Program-made: the position numbers and the translations under genes
Part shown: one piece after another, positions 51,043-59,778 of the stretch
How positions within the stretch are numbered: the first letter of the stretch is position 1
How the letters are laid out: each line of letters begins with the position of its first letter
The notes under the pieces: generated by a model
Told to the model about the DNA's origin: nothing
Seen by the model: the letters and a program-made list of their open reading frames with translations, nothing else
The model's database searches: none
Source of the DNA: Corynebacterium anserum
GTDB taxonomy: Bacteria > Actinomycetota > Actinomycetes > Mycobacteriales > Mycobacteriaceae
NCBI RefSeq assembly: GCF_014262665.1
Contig: NZ_CP046883.1
Coordinates: forward strand, 124,001 to 188,000
Direction of reading: 5' to 3'
Length of the DNA stretch: 64,000 nucleotides

Positions 51043-53252
51043 AGCTCGTCCTTGTCCTCTTGCATACGTTTCATCAGTTCGGAGAACGGTAAGTTGCGGG
51101 AGTGAGGAGAGACCGTCGTGGGAGTAGCGAGTTGCTCGTTGTGCCCAATCTTCTCAGAGAGCTTCTTAATCCATGCGGGTGCCCACCAGTTGTCCTCGTG
51201 GAGCATGTGCATCACTGCCGGGACAAGCAACATGCGCAGGATGGTGGCGTCGAGAATAAGGGCGATGACCATGCCGAAGGCGATGTATTTCATCATCACG
51301 ATTGTGGAGAAGCCGAAAGCGCCGCACACCACAATCATGATCAGCGCTGCTGCGGTAATGATGGATCCCGTGGTCGCTGTGCCGAAGCGAATAGCCCGAT
51401 CCGTGGACAGGCCACGCGCTCGCGCTTCCACCATGCGAGAGACCAAAAAGACCTCATAGTCAGTGGATAGGCCAAAGATGATGGCGACGATCAGCACCAG
51501 AACAGGGCTCATCAACGGCCCTTCGGTGAAATTGAAAAGGGTAGATCCCACGCCATCGACAAATAGCAAAGTGAGAAGGCCGAGGGTGGCTCCGGTGCCG
51601 AGGATGTTCATAATCACAGCCTTGGCCGGAATGATCAGCGAGCCGAAGATCAAAGACATCAGCAGGAAGCTGACGGCCACGATATACAGCAGCATCCACG
51701 GGAGTTTGGCGAACAAGGCGTTGATGGACTCCACCTCCAGAGCAGGCGTGCCCGCCACGTAGATGTCGGCTCCATCGTAGGAGAGGTCGTGCAGGTAGTT
51801 GACCACGCGAGAGTAGTTGTTGCGGTCTGCTACAGAGCCACTGAGGACAGTGACCCCGTCCTTGGTCGCCTGGGAGATCTGGAAGGGACCGGATAGCCCT
51901 TCAGCTTTGTTGGCTTGCTGGTAAATCTGCGAGACTGCTCGAGGATCATCGGACTTCACCACGAGTTTCACCGGGTCGGTGCGCATGGTGGGGAAGTGCT
52001 CATCAAAATGCTGCTGGGCTACGCGGGTGTCCTGGTTGGGCGGAAGGTAGGTCTCATTGAGGCCGCCCAGTTTGATTCCGCCTAGAGGAATGGCCATGAG
52101 CAGCATGCCAGTCACGATGATGATGGTCACAATTGTGGAATGCCGCATGGCGAAGGTCGGGATGCGACCCCAGATTCCTCCGACTACCTCTGAGCGCTTG
52201 CGGGTCTGCTTTTTGAGCGACCACTTGTCGATATTTTCACCGAGGAGCGCGAAGATGCTCGGAAGTACAGCCACTGATAACAATGCGGCTAGCCCTACGG
52301 CGGAGATTGCCCCGAAGGCGACAGATTTGAGGAATGCCTGCGGGAATATCAACAGTCCGGAGAGCGCCACAGCCACCATTAAGGCGCTGAACACCACTGT
52401 TTTACCTGCAGTGGCGGTGGTGTTTTTGACCGCGTCACGGATGGTATTTCCCTCTGCGAGTTCCTCCCGGAAGCGCGACACCATGAATAGTCCGTAGTCG
52501 ATGGCCAGCCCGAGCCCCAGCAACGTGACGACGGATTGTGCGAACACGTTGATTTGGGTGAACGACGCCAAAATTGCCAGCACACCCGCGGATCCCATGA
52601 TGGAGAGCAGCCCCACGAGAAGCGGCATGCAGGCGGCGATGACGCCGCCGAATACGAGGAGTAGTAACAGGCCGACGGCTGGCAGCGCGTAGACTTCGGC
52701 TCGCTTGATGTCACGGGACATGCCCTCATCGAGGGCATCAGAAACGGCCGTGGCGCCAGCGATTTCTACAGTGGCGCCAGCAACTTTGATGTTACGTAGA
52801 TCTTTCTCCACTATGCGGAAGTTCTTGAGAACATCCTCGCCAGTACCGGCCATGGCCACGGAGGCGAAGGCGGCGCGTCCGTCTTCTGTGGCCATTTGCT
52901 TCGGCCCGTTATCGAAGTAACTGGTAATTGGCCCGAGGTTATCCGGATACTTCTGTTTCAAGGCATTGAGTTGCACCGTCATGGAGGATTTCACCTCAGG
53001 GCTGGTAGCACTGTGGGGTTCATCGCCCCTGACGAGTACGATCACGTCGCCTTTGTCGTCGCGGCCGAAAATCTCCTGCTCTATGGCGGCGGCTTTGGTG
53101 GATTGGGAATGGGGATCGTCCCACCCCTCTTGACTCATTTTGTCACCCAATTGAGTACCGAAAATGGCAAAGAGCGCAACGATTGCTGCGATGATCACCA
53201 ACGGAATGACGCGACGGAAGCGATATGCGTAGTCGCCCCAGGTGCTGAACAT
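51039..53252 (-). CDS. MMPL family transporter (MmpL3/CmpL1-like)
   Basis: A 737-residue RND-superfamily protein with two repeats of a helix, an extracytoplasmic loop and a five-helix bundle. The proton-relay Asp-Tyr pairs are visible in GLAIDYGLFMVSRFREELAEG-like and FGLSTDYEVFLVSRMVEARA segments (about residues 245-265 and 590-610). The order NYN gene and trmB upstream with pckG nearby matches the mmpL3 locus (Rv0206c-Rv0211). MmpL3 and C. glutamicum CmpL1 export trehalose monomycolate, so this is the likely supplier of substrate to the mycolyltransferases in this window. It is co-transcribed with the YbhN-like gene. Confidence 0.92.
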   Translation of the reverse strand: MFSTWGDYAYRFRRVIPLVIIAAIVALFAIFGTQLGDKMSQEGWDDPHSQSTKAAAIEQEIFGRDDKGDVIVLVRGDEPHSATSPEVKSSMTVQLNALKQKYPDNLGPITSYFDNGPKQMATEDGRAAFASVAMAGTGEDVLKNFRIVEKDLRNIKVAGATVEIAGATAVSDALDEGMSRDIKRAEVYALPAVGLLLLLVFGGVIAACMPLLVGLLSIMGSAGVLAILASFTQINVFAQSVVTLLGLGLAIDYGLFMVSRFREELAEGNTIRDAVKNTTATAGKTVVFSALMVAVALSGLLIFPQAFLKSVAFGAISAVGLAALLSVAVLPSIFALLGENIDKWSLKKQTRKRSEVVGGIWGRIPTFAMRHSTIVTIIIVTGMLLMAIPLGGIKLGGLNETYLPPNQDTRVAQQHFDEHFPTMRTDPVKLVVKSDDPRAVSQIYQQANKAEGLSGPFQISQATKDGVTVLSGSVADRNNYSRVVNYLHDLSYDGADIYVAGTPALEVESINALFAKLPWMLLYIVAVSFLLMSLIFGSLIIPAKAVIMNILGTGATLGLLTLLFVDGVGSTLFNFTEGPLMSPVLVLIVAIIFGLSTDYEVFLVSRMVEARARGLSTDRAIRFGTATTGSIITAAALIMIVVCGAFGFSTIVMMKYIAFGMVIALILDATILRMLLVPAVMHMLHEDNWWAPAWIKKLSEKIGHNEQLATPTTVSPHSRNLPFSELMKRMQEDKDEL

Positions 53253-53315
53253 CCGGTGGATCTCCTTCCGAAAGAATAAGTACTAAAGGAAATAAGTACT
53301 AAACGCCGTGAGACG

Positions 53316-53993
53316 TTAGTCGAGCAAAGCGCTCAATGGACGGAATGGGGTGAGCCAAGCTCCGCCATCGGGCAGAGCATCCAGTGTGATGCGCGGCAAA
53401 CGCTCGCGAAACACTCCTGGAATTTCCTCGAGATCGACGAATTCCACGGCTTCTGAATCTACAGCCCACGTGGCGTGCTCTTCGAAACCGAGTACGGTGA
53501 CGGGGATCTCGTCGGCCAGTTCTTCAAGGAGATCCTTGAAATTACGTCCATCGGCACTGGCGACGATGAGCGCATCCAAAACGCCTTCCTCGCGGCGGCG
53601 ACGAATGTGCACCAACATGTCCTCGTCCACGTCAGTATCGTCCTCTACCTTTGGTTTGGCGAAGACAGCAAAGCCGATATTGCGTAACGCCTCCACCCAG
53701 GGGCGGACAGCGTCAGCGCTACCAGGAACTATGTTGGTAAAGACGGTTGCTTCTGGCAAGACCTCGCTGCCGAATTCCTCTTTGAGTTCTGCGGCGCGCT
53801 TGATCAGCCAGCGGCCAATGGCGTCGAAACGAGGACGGAAGGCTGCGGTGGGGCGACCCCCTAGGATGGAACCCAATCCCATATCGATGTTGGGTGCATC
53901 CCATACCAGCAAGACCGCAGGTACGGTTTGCGGGCTGCGGCCATACTGAGCGATCTGCTCCGAGAACTCAGTGGTGTTTACTTCTTCCGCCAC
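53316..53993 (-). CDS. NYN domain protein (Rv0207c-like)
   Basis: A 225-residue cytoplasmic protein with a NYN/PIN-like nuclease fold. The first acidic site is [15 protein letters not shown], further acidic residues lie in [16 protein letters not shown] and [20 protein letters not shown], the usual arrangement of NYN RNases. The target RNA is unknown. Its start overlaps the end of trmB by 16 bases, so trmB, this gene and the MmpL gene form one operon on the minus strand, as in mycobacteria. Confidence 0.88.
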   Translation of the reverse strand: MAEEVNTTEFSEQIAQYGRSPQTVPAVLLVWDAPNIDMGLGSILGGRPTAAFRPRFDAIGRWLIKRAAELKEEFGSEVLPEATVFTNIVPGSADAVRPWVEALRNIGFAVFAKPKVEDDTDVDEDMLVHIRRRREEGVLDALIVASADGRNFKDLLEELADEIPVTVLGFEEHATWAVDSEAVEFVDLEEIPGVFRERLPRITLDALPDGGAWLTPFRPLSALLD

Positions 53994-54763
53994 AGGTACT
54001 CCTTGATCACATGGTTCTTATCCAGGCCTTTTCCTTCGAACTTGGTGATGATCTGACGGTCAAGCAGCACCGGAATGTCGGATGTGTCCTCAGGCCAGCC
54101 CAGATACTCTAGCTGCGGCTCAACCTCCACCAGTTCATCGATCCACTCGGCGTACTCGGCGTGATCGGTAGCCACATGCAAAATACCCCCCGGTTTCACA
54201 CGCTCCGCGATGAGATGCAGCGTGCCGGACTGGATGATTCGGCGTTTGTGATGGCGTGCCTTGGGCCACGGATCGGGGAAGAAGATGCGGACCCCGGTTA
54301 AGGAATTCGGGGCGAACATACGCTGGAGTACCTCCACACCATCACCCCGGATCAAACGAACGTTATCGAGGCCATCACGCACGATGGAACCCAGTAACTT
54401 GGCATGACCGGCCTTATATAGTTCCACCGCCACGATGTTGGTGTCTTTTTCTAAAGGAGCCATCGCTGCGGTGGACGTGCCTGTTCCCGAACCGATCTCC
54501 ACAATGGTGCCATTCGGCGCGCGGCGCCCAAACCATGTATCGAGGTCAATGTGCTCGTCGGAGAGCACTTTTCCTAGCCGAGGCCAGTGCTCATCCCACA
54601 GTGCGGCTTGATTGTCCGTGAGTGTGCCACGACGAAAACTAAAGCTACCCAGTCGCGGATAATCGCGACCATCGTTAAACTCGGTTTGCAGCGGGCGCCC
54701 ATGGGGAAGTGCCCCAATCTCAGAATAATTTTTGGTATTTTGCGGATTATCAGGGTTAGTCAT
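53978..54763 (-). CDS. trmB: tRNA (guanine-N7-)-methyltransferase
   Basis: A ~261-residue SAM-dependent enzyme that makes 7-methylguanosine at position 46 of tRNA. The SAM-binding motif is [17 protein letters not shown], followed by VAVELYKAG and [11 protein letters not shown]. The TrmB-specific motif is [15 protein letters not shown]. The start is uncertain: ATG 54763 (MTNPDNPQ) or ATG 54784 (MSARIYG); the frame is open to 54853 but that part overlaps the divergent gene. It is divergent from the repeat-tailed membrane protein gene by 45 bases. Confidence 0.93.
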   Translation of the reverse strand: MTNPDNPQNTKNYSEIGALPHGRPLQTEFNDGRDYPRLGSFSFRRGTLTDNQAALWDEHWPRLGKVLSDEHIDLDTWFGRRAPNGTIVEIGSGTGTSTAAMAPLEKDTNIVAVELYKAGHAKLLGSIVRDGLDNVRLIRGDGVEVLQRMFAPNSLTGVRIFFPDPWPKARHHKRRIIQSGTLHLIAERVKPGGILHVATDHAEYAEWIDELVEVEPQLEYLGWPEDTSDIPVLLDRQIITKFEGKGLDKNHVIKEYLWRKK

Positions 54764-54808
54764 CCCGTATATTCTTGCAGACATGGGGTTATTTAGGGGG
54801 ATCCACAC

Positions 54809-55798
54809 GTGAAGACTATTGCGGTTATTGGGCCAGAGCAGCGCCGTGCCCAAACATTAGCCACACAATTAATGCGCTGTCGGGTCAAAGTGGGCGCAGG
54901 CCCACAGGATAATCCGGACGGAGTGATCGCCGTTGTCGGTGAATGGTCACCGCGGGATCAGGAGGTCGTGGACGCGGTGTCACAGGCTATGGGGGCGCTG
55001 GTGCTCTACCGGCCATCGTCCAAGCAGGAGGGGAGTAACCCCTGGCCACAGCAGCCAGGGGTGTATCACTGCACGAGTGTTGCCGAGGTGCAAAGCGCAG
55101 TCGATTCACTCTTTCTCAACCGGAGCCGTTGGTATGCGGATGCGCGCCGGGCGGACCTTGAACGGGAAGATCGCGTGCGTATTGCCGTTCGCTTGGAGAT
55201 GAGGAGGGTGGCGACGAGTTTGGCTGAGCATATGGAGGATGTGAACCGGGCGCATGAGAGGTTTGTAGCTCATCTACAGGTGGCGTTATTGCGCCATGGT
55301 TTGGCGTGGCCAACGATTGAAACGACGAGAGAGGTAGGGGAGATGGAAGTCACTCGCAACAAGATGGGGGAAGCTGTCGCGGTTGCTGCGGGACTCCTTG
55401 GCGGTGTGGCGTTGGGATTTGGACTTGGGCGCGTGACGGGGCAGCCGCTGCTGGGGTTGTTGTGTGGCGTGTTGGTGGCCGCGGTGGGTGCCGGTGTGCG
55501 TGTGGCTATGGTGCGTACGCAACGGCGAGAGGCGGATCTGGCGAAGTACAGGGCGAATGTGCGGGAATCGTGGATGGCTTTGGTGGCTGATGTGATGTCC
55601 CGTGCTCACATTCCGCGTGTTCACGAGTCACTGGCGGCATCGGCTCTGGGTAGGGTGACGCCACATGGGCCGACCTTAGGCACCACGACGCCAAGTGGAG
55701 CGTCCTTAGGCATCACGACGCCACATGGAGCGACCTTCGGCACCACGACGCCACATGGAGCGTCTTTTGATAGCACAACGCCGGGCGGTGGGCGCTAA
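54809..55798 (+). CDS. Hypothetical membrane protein with 10-residue tandem-repeat tail
   Basis: A 329-residue protein I do not recognise by function. Residues 1-110 form a soluble alpha/beta-looking domain ([39 protein letters not shown]), about 110-190 are charged helices, and two hydrophobic segments at ~188-208 and ~213-235 ([32 protein letters not shown]) suggest a membrane hairpin. Residues 284-329 are four and a half copies of a TPHGxxxGTT repeat. GTG 54809 has AGGGGGA upstream. The next gene begins one base after the stop. The N-terminal domain could bind a nucleotide or phosphoprotein, but that is speculation. Confidence 0.78.
   Translation: MKTIAVIGPEQRRAQTLATQLMRCRVKVGAGPQDNPDGVIAVVGEWSPRDQEVVDAVSQAMGALVLYRPSSKQEGSNPWPQQPGVYHCTSVAEVQSAVDSLFLNRSRWYADARRADLEREDRVRIAVRLEMRRVATSLAEHMEDVNRAHERFVAHLQVALLRHGLAWPTIETTREVGEMEVTRNKMGEAVAVAAGLLGGVALGFGLGRVTGQPLLGLLCGVLVAAVGAGVRVAMVRTQRREADLAKYRANVRESWMALVADVMSRAHIPRVHESLAASALGRVTPHGPTLGTTTPSGASLGITTPHGATFGTTTPHGASFDSTTPGGGR
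55658..55792 (+). repeat. 30-bp tandem repeat encoding a Thr-Pro-His-Gly tail
   Basis: Units at 55658-55687, 55688-55717, 55718-55747 and 55748-55777, plus a partial fifth, begin ACGCCACATGG or a close variant. Each encodes ten residues. The repeat is in frame, so copy-number changes alter only tail length. Confidence 0.92.
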
Positions 55799-55799
55799 C

Positions 55800-56162
55800 A
55801 TGGACTTTTCTTTTTCCGACGTCACCCCTCACATGTCAGACATCCCCCCTATCTCTGGGGTGGAACCAGAGGATACTCTGCTGATGGGTGTGGACGGGGT
55901 GGACTATGAAATCCCTATATTTCGCGACGAAGAGTCTGCCACATTCACCGATGATGAGGGAATGAGCATCCTCGCTGACACGGACGGGGATGGACGCGTG
56001 GATTTTGTTTCAAACGTCACATTTAACGGTCATTTTTCCGCGTGGAGGTGGCAATCACCGCAGGAAAACGGATTGCCACAGCCCCATGATGCCCCCGAGT
56101 GTGGGGCTGAATCATGGAAAGCAGAGCGCTGGGTCTGTGTAGAGCGGGGGGAATGGGGTTAG
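55800..56162 (+). CDS. DUF6802-like small acidic protein
   Basis: A 120-residue acidic protein with no signal peptide. The core contains DGVDYEIPIFRDEESATF and DTDGDGRVDFVSNVTFNG, where the D-x-D-x-D-G spacing resembles a calcium-binding loop. It ends FSAWRWQSPQENG and a Trp/Cys-rich tail. It resembles the DUF6802 family of corynebacteria, function unknown. ATG 55800 overlaps no coding sequence and follows the preceding stop by one base, so the pair is probably translationally coupled. pckG begins 106 bases downstream. Confidence 0.7.
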   Translation: MDFSFSDVTPHMSDIPPISGVEPEDTLLMGVDGVDYEIPIFRDEESATFTDDEGMSILADTDGDGRVDFVSNVTFNGHFSAWRWQSPQENGLPQPHDAPECGAESWKAERWVCVERGEWG

Positions 56163-56268
56163 GCTGGGTTGTGCAACTACCCCTAGACGGAACTTTGTGT
56201 CCAGCTAGGGCCTGAAATAGTCGATATTCTGGATATCTAGAAAGTATCCAACCTTAGGGAGAGATTCG

Positions 56269-58089
56269 ATGACCATCCGTGGGCTTGTCGGTGAAGCGCC
56301 AACCAACCACCAGGAAATGCTCGAGTGGATTGAGAAGAGTGTCGAGCTCTTCCAGCCGGATAAGGTTGTCTTCTGTGATGGCTCTGACGAGGAGTGGGAT
56401 CGCCTCGCAGAAGAGCTCGTAGAGGCTGGCACCCTGGTCAAGTTGAATGAGGAGAAGCAGCCTAATTCTTACTTGGGCCGTTCTAACCCGGCAGACGTCG
56501 CCCGTGTGGAGTCTCGCACCTTCATTTGCTCTAAGAATGAAGAGGATGCCGGTCCGACCAACAACTGGGTGGATCCGCAAAAGATGCGTGATGAGATGCT
56601 GGAGCACTTCAAGGGTTCCATGCGCGGCCGTACTATGTACATTGTTCCTTTCTGCATGGGACCTATCACTGATGAGTCCCCCAAGCTGGGCATTGAGATT
56701 ACAGACTCCGCCTATGTGGTGATGTCCATGCGCATCATGACCCGCATGGGCAAGGAAGCCCTGGACAAGATCGGCGACAGTGGTGAGTACGTGAAGGGCT
56801 GGCACTCTGTCGGTGCTCCTCTGGAAGAGGGACAAGAGGATGTGGCATGGCCTTGCAACGACACCAAGTACATCACCCACTTCCCTGAGGACCGTGAGAT
56901 CTGGTCCTACGGATCTGGCTACGGTGGTAACGCCATCCTGGCCAAGAAGTGCTACGCATTGCGCATTGCATCCGTGATGGCTCGCGATGAGGGCTGGATG
57001 GCAGAGCACATGCTGATTCTGAAGCTGATTTCCCCTGAGGATAAGGCCTACTACATCTGTGCAGCGTTCCCATCCGCATGTGGCAAGACCAACCTCGCTA
57101 TGATCACCCCAACTCTGCCGGGCTGGAAGGCCGAGGTTGTCGGCGACGATATTGCCTGGTTGAAGTTTGGTAAGGACGGTCGGCTGTACGCCGTGAACCC
57201 GGAAAATGGCTTCTTCGGCGTGGCACCGGGCACCAACTACTCTTCCAACCCAGTGGCTATGAAGTCTCTGGAGCCGGGTAACGCGCTGTACACCAATGTT
57301 GGTCTCACCGACGATGGAGGCGTGTGGTGGGAAGGTCTGGAGAACCGGCCTGATCACCTCATCGACTGGTTGGGCAATGAGTGGACGCCGGACTCCGGCG
57401 AGAACTCCTCTCACCCTAACTCTCGCTACTGTGTTCCAATTTCCAACTGCCCAGCTGCAGCTCCGGAGTATGACGATCCGCAGGGCGTTCCAGTGTCCGC
57501 CATCCTCTTCGGTGGGCGTCGTCCGGACACCGTTCCATTGGTCACTCAGGCTCGTGACTGGAACCATGCCACGTTCATCGGTGCCACCCTGGCTTCCGGT
57601 CAGACCGCTGCTGCTGCCGAGGCTGCTGTCGGCTCGTTGCGCCATGATCCGATGGCTATGCTTCCGTTCATCGGCTACAACGTCGGTGACTACTTGCAGC
57701 ACTGGATCGACATGGGCAACAAGGGCGGCGATAACATGCCAGCCGTGTTTCTCGTGAACTGGTTCCGCCGCGGTGAGGATGGTCGCTTCCTGTGGCCAGG
57801 ATTCGGTGAGAACTCCCGCGTTTTGAAGTGGATCGTTGATCGCATTGAGGGCAAGGTCGAGGCTGAAGAAACAGTCGTTGGCTACACCGCCCGCTATGAG
57901 GACATCGATACCGATGGTCTGAAGGAGACTGAGGAAGATATTCGCGAAGCTTTGTCCGTGAACCCAGCCGACTGGGAGCGCGACCTGGCTGACAACGAAG
58001 AGTGGCTCAAGTTCATGGGGCCGAAGGTTCCTGCTGAGGTGTGGGATGAGTTCAACGCTCTCAAGGCCCGCATCGAAGAAGCTAAGTAG
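56269..58089 (+). CDS. pckG: Phosphoenolpyruvate carboxykinase (GTP)
   Basis: A 606-residue cytoplasmic enzyme converting oxaloacetate and GTP to phosphoenolpyruvate, GDP and CO2; it is of normal length for the GTP family. The kinase-1 loop is [14 protein letters not shown], with the reactive Cys and nucleotide-binding Lys-Thr. [20 protein letters not shown] supplies metal-binding Asp residues, and [15 protein letters not shown] and [17 protein letters not shown] are further family segments. The upstream gap has a CCCTAG/CTAGGG inverted repeat (56181-56186, 56205-56210) that might bind a regulator. AGGGAGAG precedes the ATG. A strong terminator follows at 58236. The gene indicates gluconeogenic growth on acids or fatty acids. 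Confidence 0.97.
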   Translation: MTIRGLVGEAPTNHQEMLEWIEKSVELFQPDKVVFCDGSDEEWDRLAEELVEAGTLVKLNEEKQPNSYLGRSNPADVARVESRTFICSKNEEDAGPTNNWVDPQKMRDEMLEHFKGSMRGRTMYIVPFCMGPITDESPKLGIEITDSAYVVMSMRIMTRMGKEALDKIGDSGEYVKGWHSVGAPLEEGQEDVAWPCNDTKYITHFPEDREIWSYGSGYGGNAILAKKCYALRIASVMARDEGWMAEHMLILKLISPEDKAYYICAAFPSACGKTNLAMITPTLPGWKAEVVGDDIAWLKFGKDGRLYAVNPENGFFGVAPGTNYSSNPVAMKSLEPGNALYTNVGLTDDGGVWWEGLENRPDHLIDWLGNEWTPDSGENSSHPNSRYCVPISNCPAAAPEYDDPQGVPVSAILFGGRRPDTVPLVTQARDWNHATFIGATLASGQTAAAAEAAVGSLRHDPMAMLPFIGYNVGDYLQHWIDMGNKGGDNMPAVFLVNWFRRGEDGRFLWPGFGENSRVLKWIVDRIEGKVEAEETVVGYTARYEDIDTDGLKETEEDIREALSVNPADWERDLADNEEWLKFMGPKVPAEVWDEFNALKARIEEAK

Positions 58090-58235
58090 GGCTTTTTCGA
58101 AGGTGGGACATTAGATGGCGCCCTTCAGCCTGTATGAGTCCGTGAGGAAAACTCCAGGGCTGTGCGGGCTGCTTCGGGACACCTCAGGTTTCCGCAGAAG
58201 CGCTATAAAATGAGGCTCACCAGCAAAAGGACATG

Positions 58236-58275
58236 AATAGTCTCGCGCGTCGTGTACGCGCGAGACTATTTTTCT
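58236..58275 (+). terminator. Strong terminator between convergent pckG and dioxygenase genes
   Basis: AATAGTCTCGCGCGT (58236-58250) and ACGCGCGAGACTATT (58256-58270) form a perfect 15-bp stem with a 5-base loop, followed by TTTC on the plus strand (with the two terminal stem T's this reads TTTTTC). It ends adjacent to the dioxygenase stop codon, so it may also serve that gene, though the minus-strand tail is not T-rich. Confidence 0.93.
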
Positions 58276-59447
58276 TACGCAGCCTGGCTACCCGCTGAGG
58301 TGCTGGTTTGGGAGCCAGCGCTGGAGGCGTTGCCGCTTGCAGGGTTTCCGTTGGCGGTATTTCCGTTCGGTGGATTGCCGCTAGGTGGATTCCCACTTGG
58401 AGGATTCCCCGTAGGCGGGGTTCCGCCCGGTGGGTTGCCCGCTGGCGGCTGGCCGCCTGGTCCGCCATTCCCGCCGCCTGGTCCGCTATCGCCACCAGGG
58501 CCTGCCATAGTGCCGCCGGTCTGCTCCGTTGTGGTGTCTACACCAACGGTGATAGTCATCTCGAATCCGGACTTCACGCCGCCCGTGACCGTGGGTGTTT
58601 GCAGGTCAGCGCCATCGCCAAAGACATTATCTTTGTCCAGAGTCATGTGAGACTTTGGAGTGACGGAACTGGCATAGTTGTCCGTGGCATAGGTTGGCTC
58701 CGTTACTGCGTCGGGAACAACAATTTGGGAAACCAGAACGTTGTTGGATGCGTCCGAGATGCTGTCGATCTCTGGGAATACTTCGAAGTGAATGTGCGGG
58801 TATCGTCCTTCGTAGCATCCGGGGACGATGGTGGTGAATTCTACGTAGCCTTCGTCGTTGACAGTTTGCACACCACGTAGGTAGGTCTCATTCTCCAAGC
58901 CTTCGCTGTACATGGAGTAGCGGCCAGTGGCGTCGCAATGCCAGACGTAGACCGCTGCGCCGGTCATCGGGCGGTTATTGTTAGCCATGTCCACGATATT
59001 CATTCGCAGAGTCGCCGGAACGCCATTGGCAGTTTCTCCTCCTCCGATGCTGCTTCTGATGTCCTTGCGTTCCACACCGACTTGTTCCAGCACATCAGGT
59101 CCGTTGGTACCGTCTGCTGGATAGGGTCCGTTGGTTTCTGTGGGCATTTCAGCGAGTTCATCAGTAGCGGCCGTGCTTGTCGCAGAGGTGCTTGTGCTAC
59201 TGCTTGCGGTTGAGCTGGAGGAACTGTTGATTCCGCAGGCGGTGAGAGTTGCGCTGCCTACACTGAGTCCGAACAGGCTCAAGAACCCTCGACGGCTGAC
59301 AGCGTTGAGGCGGCCGGTGCGAGCTTGGCGGTTCTCCAGGGTGCGCAGATCAAAGGCGAGTCCTTGATCTTCGATGTCGTCATTCGGGCGGGCAAGAGGT
59401 CGCCCTTCAAAAGTGGGCGCTTGTGAAGTGCTGTTTTTCGTACTCAT
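58275..59447 (-). CDS. Exported intradiol ring-cleavage dioxygenase-like protein with repetitive tail
   Basis: A 390-residue protein with a twin-arginine motif (AVSRRGFLSLFGLS) and lipobox Cys71 in LTACG, so it should be a Tat lipoprotein. A Ser/Thr linker leads to an intradiol dioxygenase core: ETNGPYPADG, VYVWHCDATGRYSMYSE (a Tyr ligand), LRGVQTVNDEGYVEF and GRYPHIHFEVF (two His ligands), consistent with a non-heme iron site. The last ~65 residues are Gly/Pro/Asn-rich with GNPPSGNPP-type repeats, then Ser/Gln/Ala. Secreted intradiol-like proteins are widespread in actinobacteria and their substrate is unclear; catechol cleavage cannot be assumed. Confidence 0.85.
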   Translation of the reverse strand: MSTKNSTSQAPTFEGRPLARPNDDIEDQGLAFDLRTLENRQARTGRLNAVSRRGFLSLFGLSVGSATLTACGINSSSSSTASSSTSTSATSTAATDELAEMPTETNGPYPADGTNGPDVLEQVGVERKDIRSSIGGGETANGVPATLRMNIVDMANNNRPMTGAAVYVWHCDATGRYSMYSEGLENETYLRGVQTVNDEGYVEFTTIVPGCYEGRYPHIHFEVFPEIDSISDASNNVLVSQIVVPDAVTEPTYATDNYASSVTPKSHMTLDKDNVFGDGADLQTPTVTGGVKSGFEMTITVGVDTTTEQTGGTMAGPGGDSGPGGGNGGPGGQPPAGNPPGGTPPTGNPPSGNPPSGNPPNGNTANGNPASGNASSAGSQTSTSAGSQAA

Positions 59448-59778
59448 GACTTTGAGGGTAGAAGCATCAACTGGGAAAACATGAGTCTAGAAATATGCGT
59501 TGCGCTCTAGTGCGGTGTGAAATCAAGCCTTGAAAGTTTCTTGCCACTGGTGAAGGGGGTGTGAGAAGGCTGTGGGTGGGGAACCTGATGAAAAGTAGAC
59601 AGATCTGACTAGACAGACCGGTATGTTCTGTTTTATTGTGGGACAACGATTCGGGAAACCATCCCACTTTCCTCTCAGAGGGTGGGCTCGCCGTCTCAAT
59701 TCCGAGCGAAAACCAAACCCATCACTCAGCACCCCGAACCCCATAACCCAGCACTCACGATAGGAAGAAAGGTCTGAC
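59448..59778. other. 331-bp divergent promoter region with a sulfur-regulator-like site
   Basis: Between the dioxygenase and yedE-tusA genes. It carries a McbR-like site (59596-59617) and a leader hairpin CCCAC-TTT-CCTC / GAGG-GTGGG (59663-59686). The ribosome site GATAGGAAGAAAGG precedes the yedE-tusA ATG. No gene was seen. Confidence 0.55.
59596..59617 (+). promoter_or_regulatory. Near-consensus McbR-type operator
   Basis: TAGAC-N6-GACTA at 59596-59611 differs by one base from the published corynebacterial McbR motif TAGAC-N6-GTCTA. An overlapping second TAGACAGA starts at 59610, making an 8-bp direct repeat with period 14. The downstream gene is a sulfur-uptake fusion, which fits McbR control of sulfur metabolism. 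Confidence 0.6.

Noticed and set aside
56254..57702. 482-codon minus-strand frame opposite pckG
   Set aside because: Antisense to an unmistakable PEP carboxykinase; composition is a by-product of its codon use.
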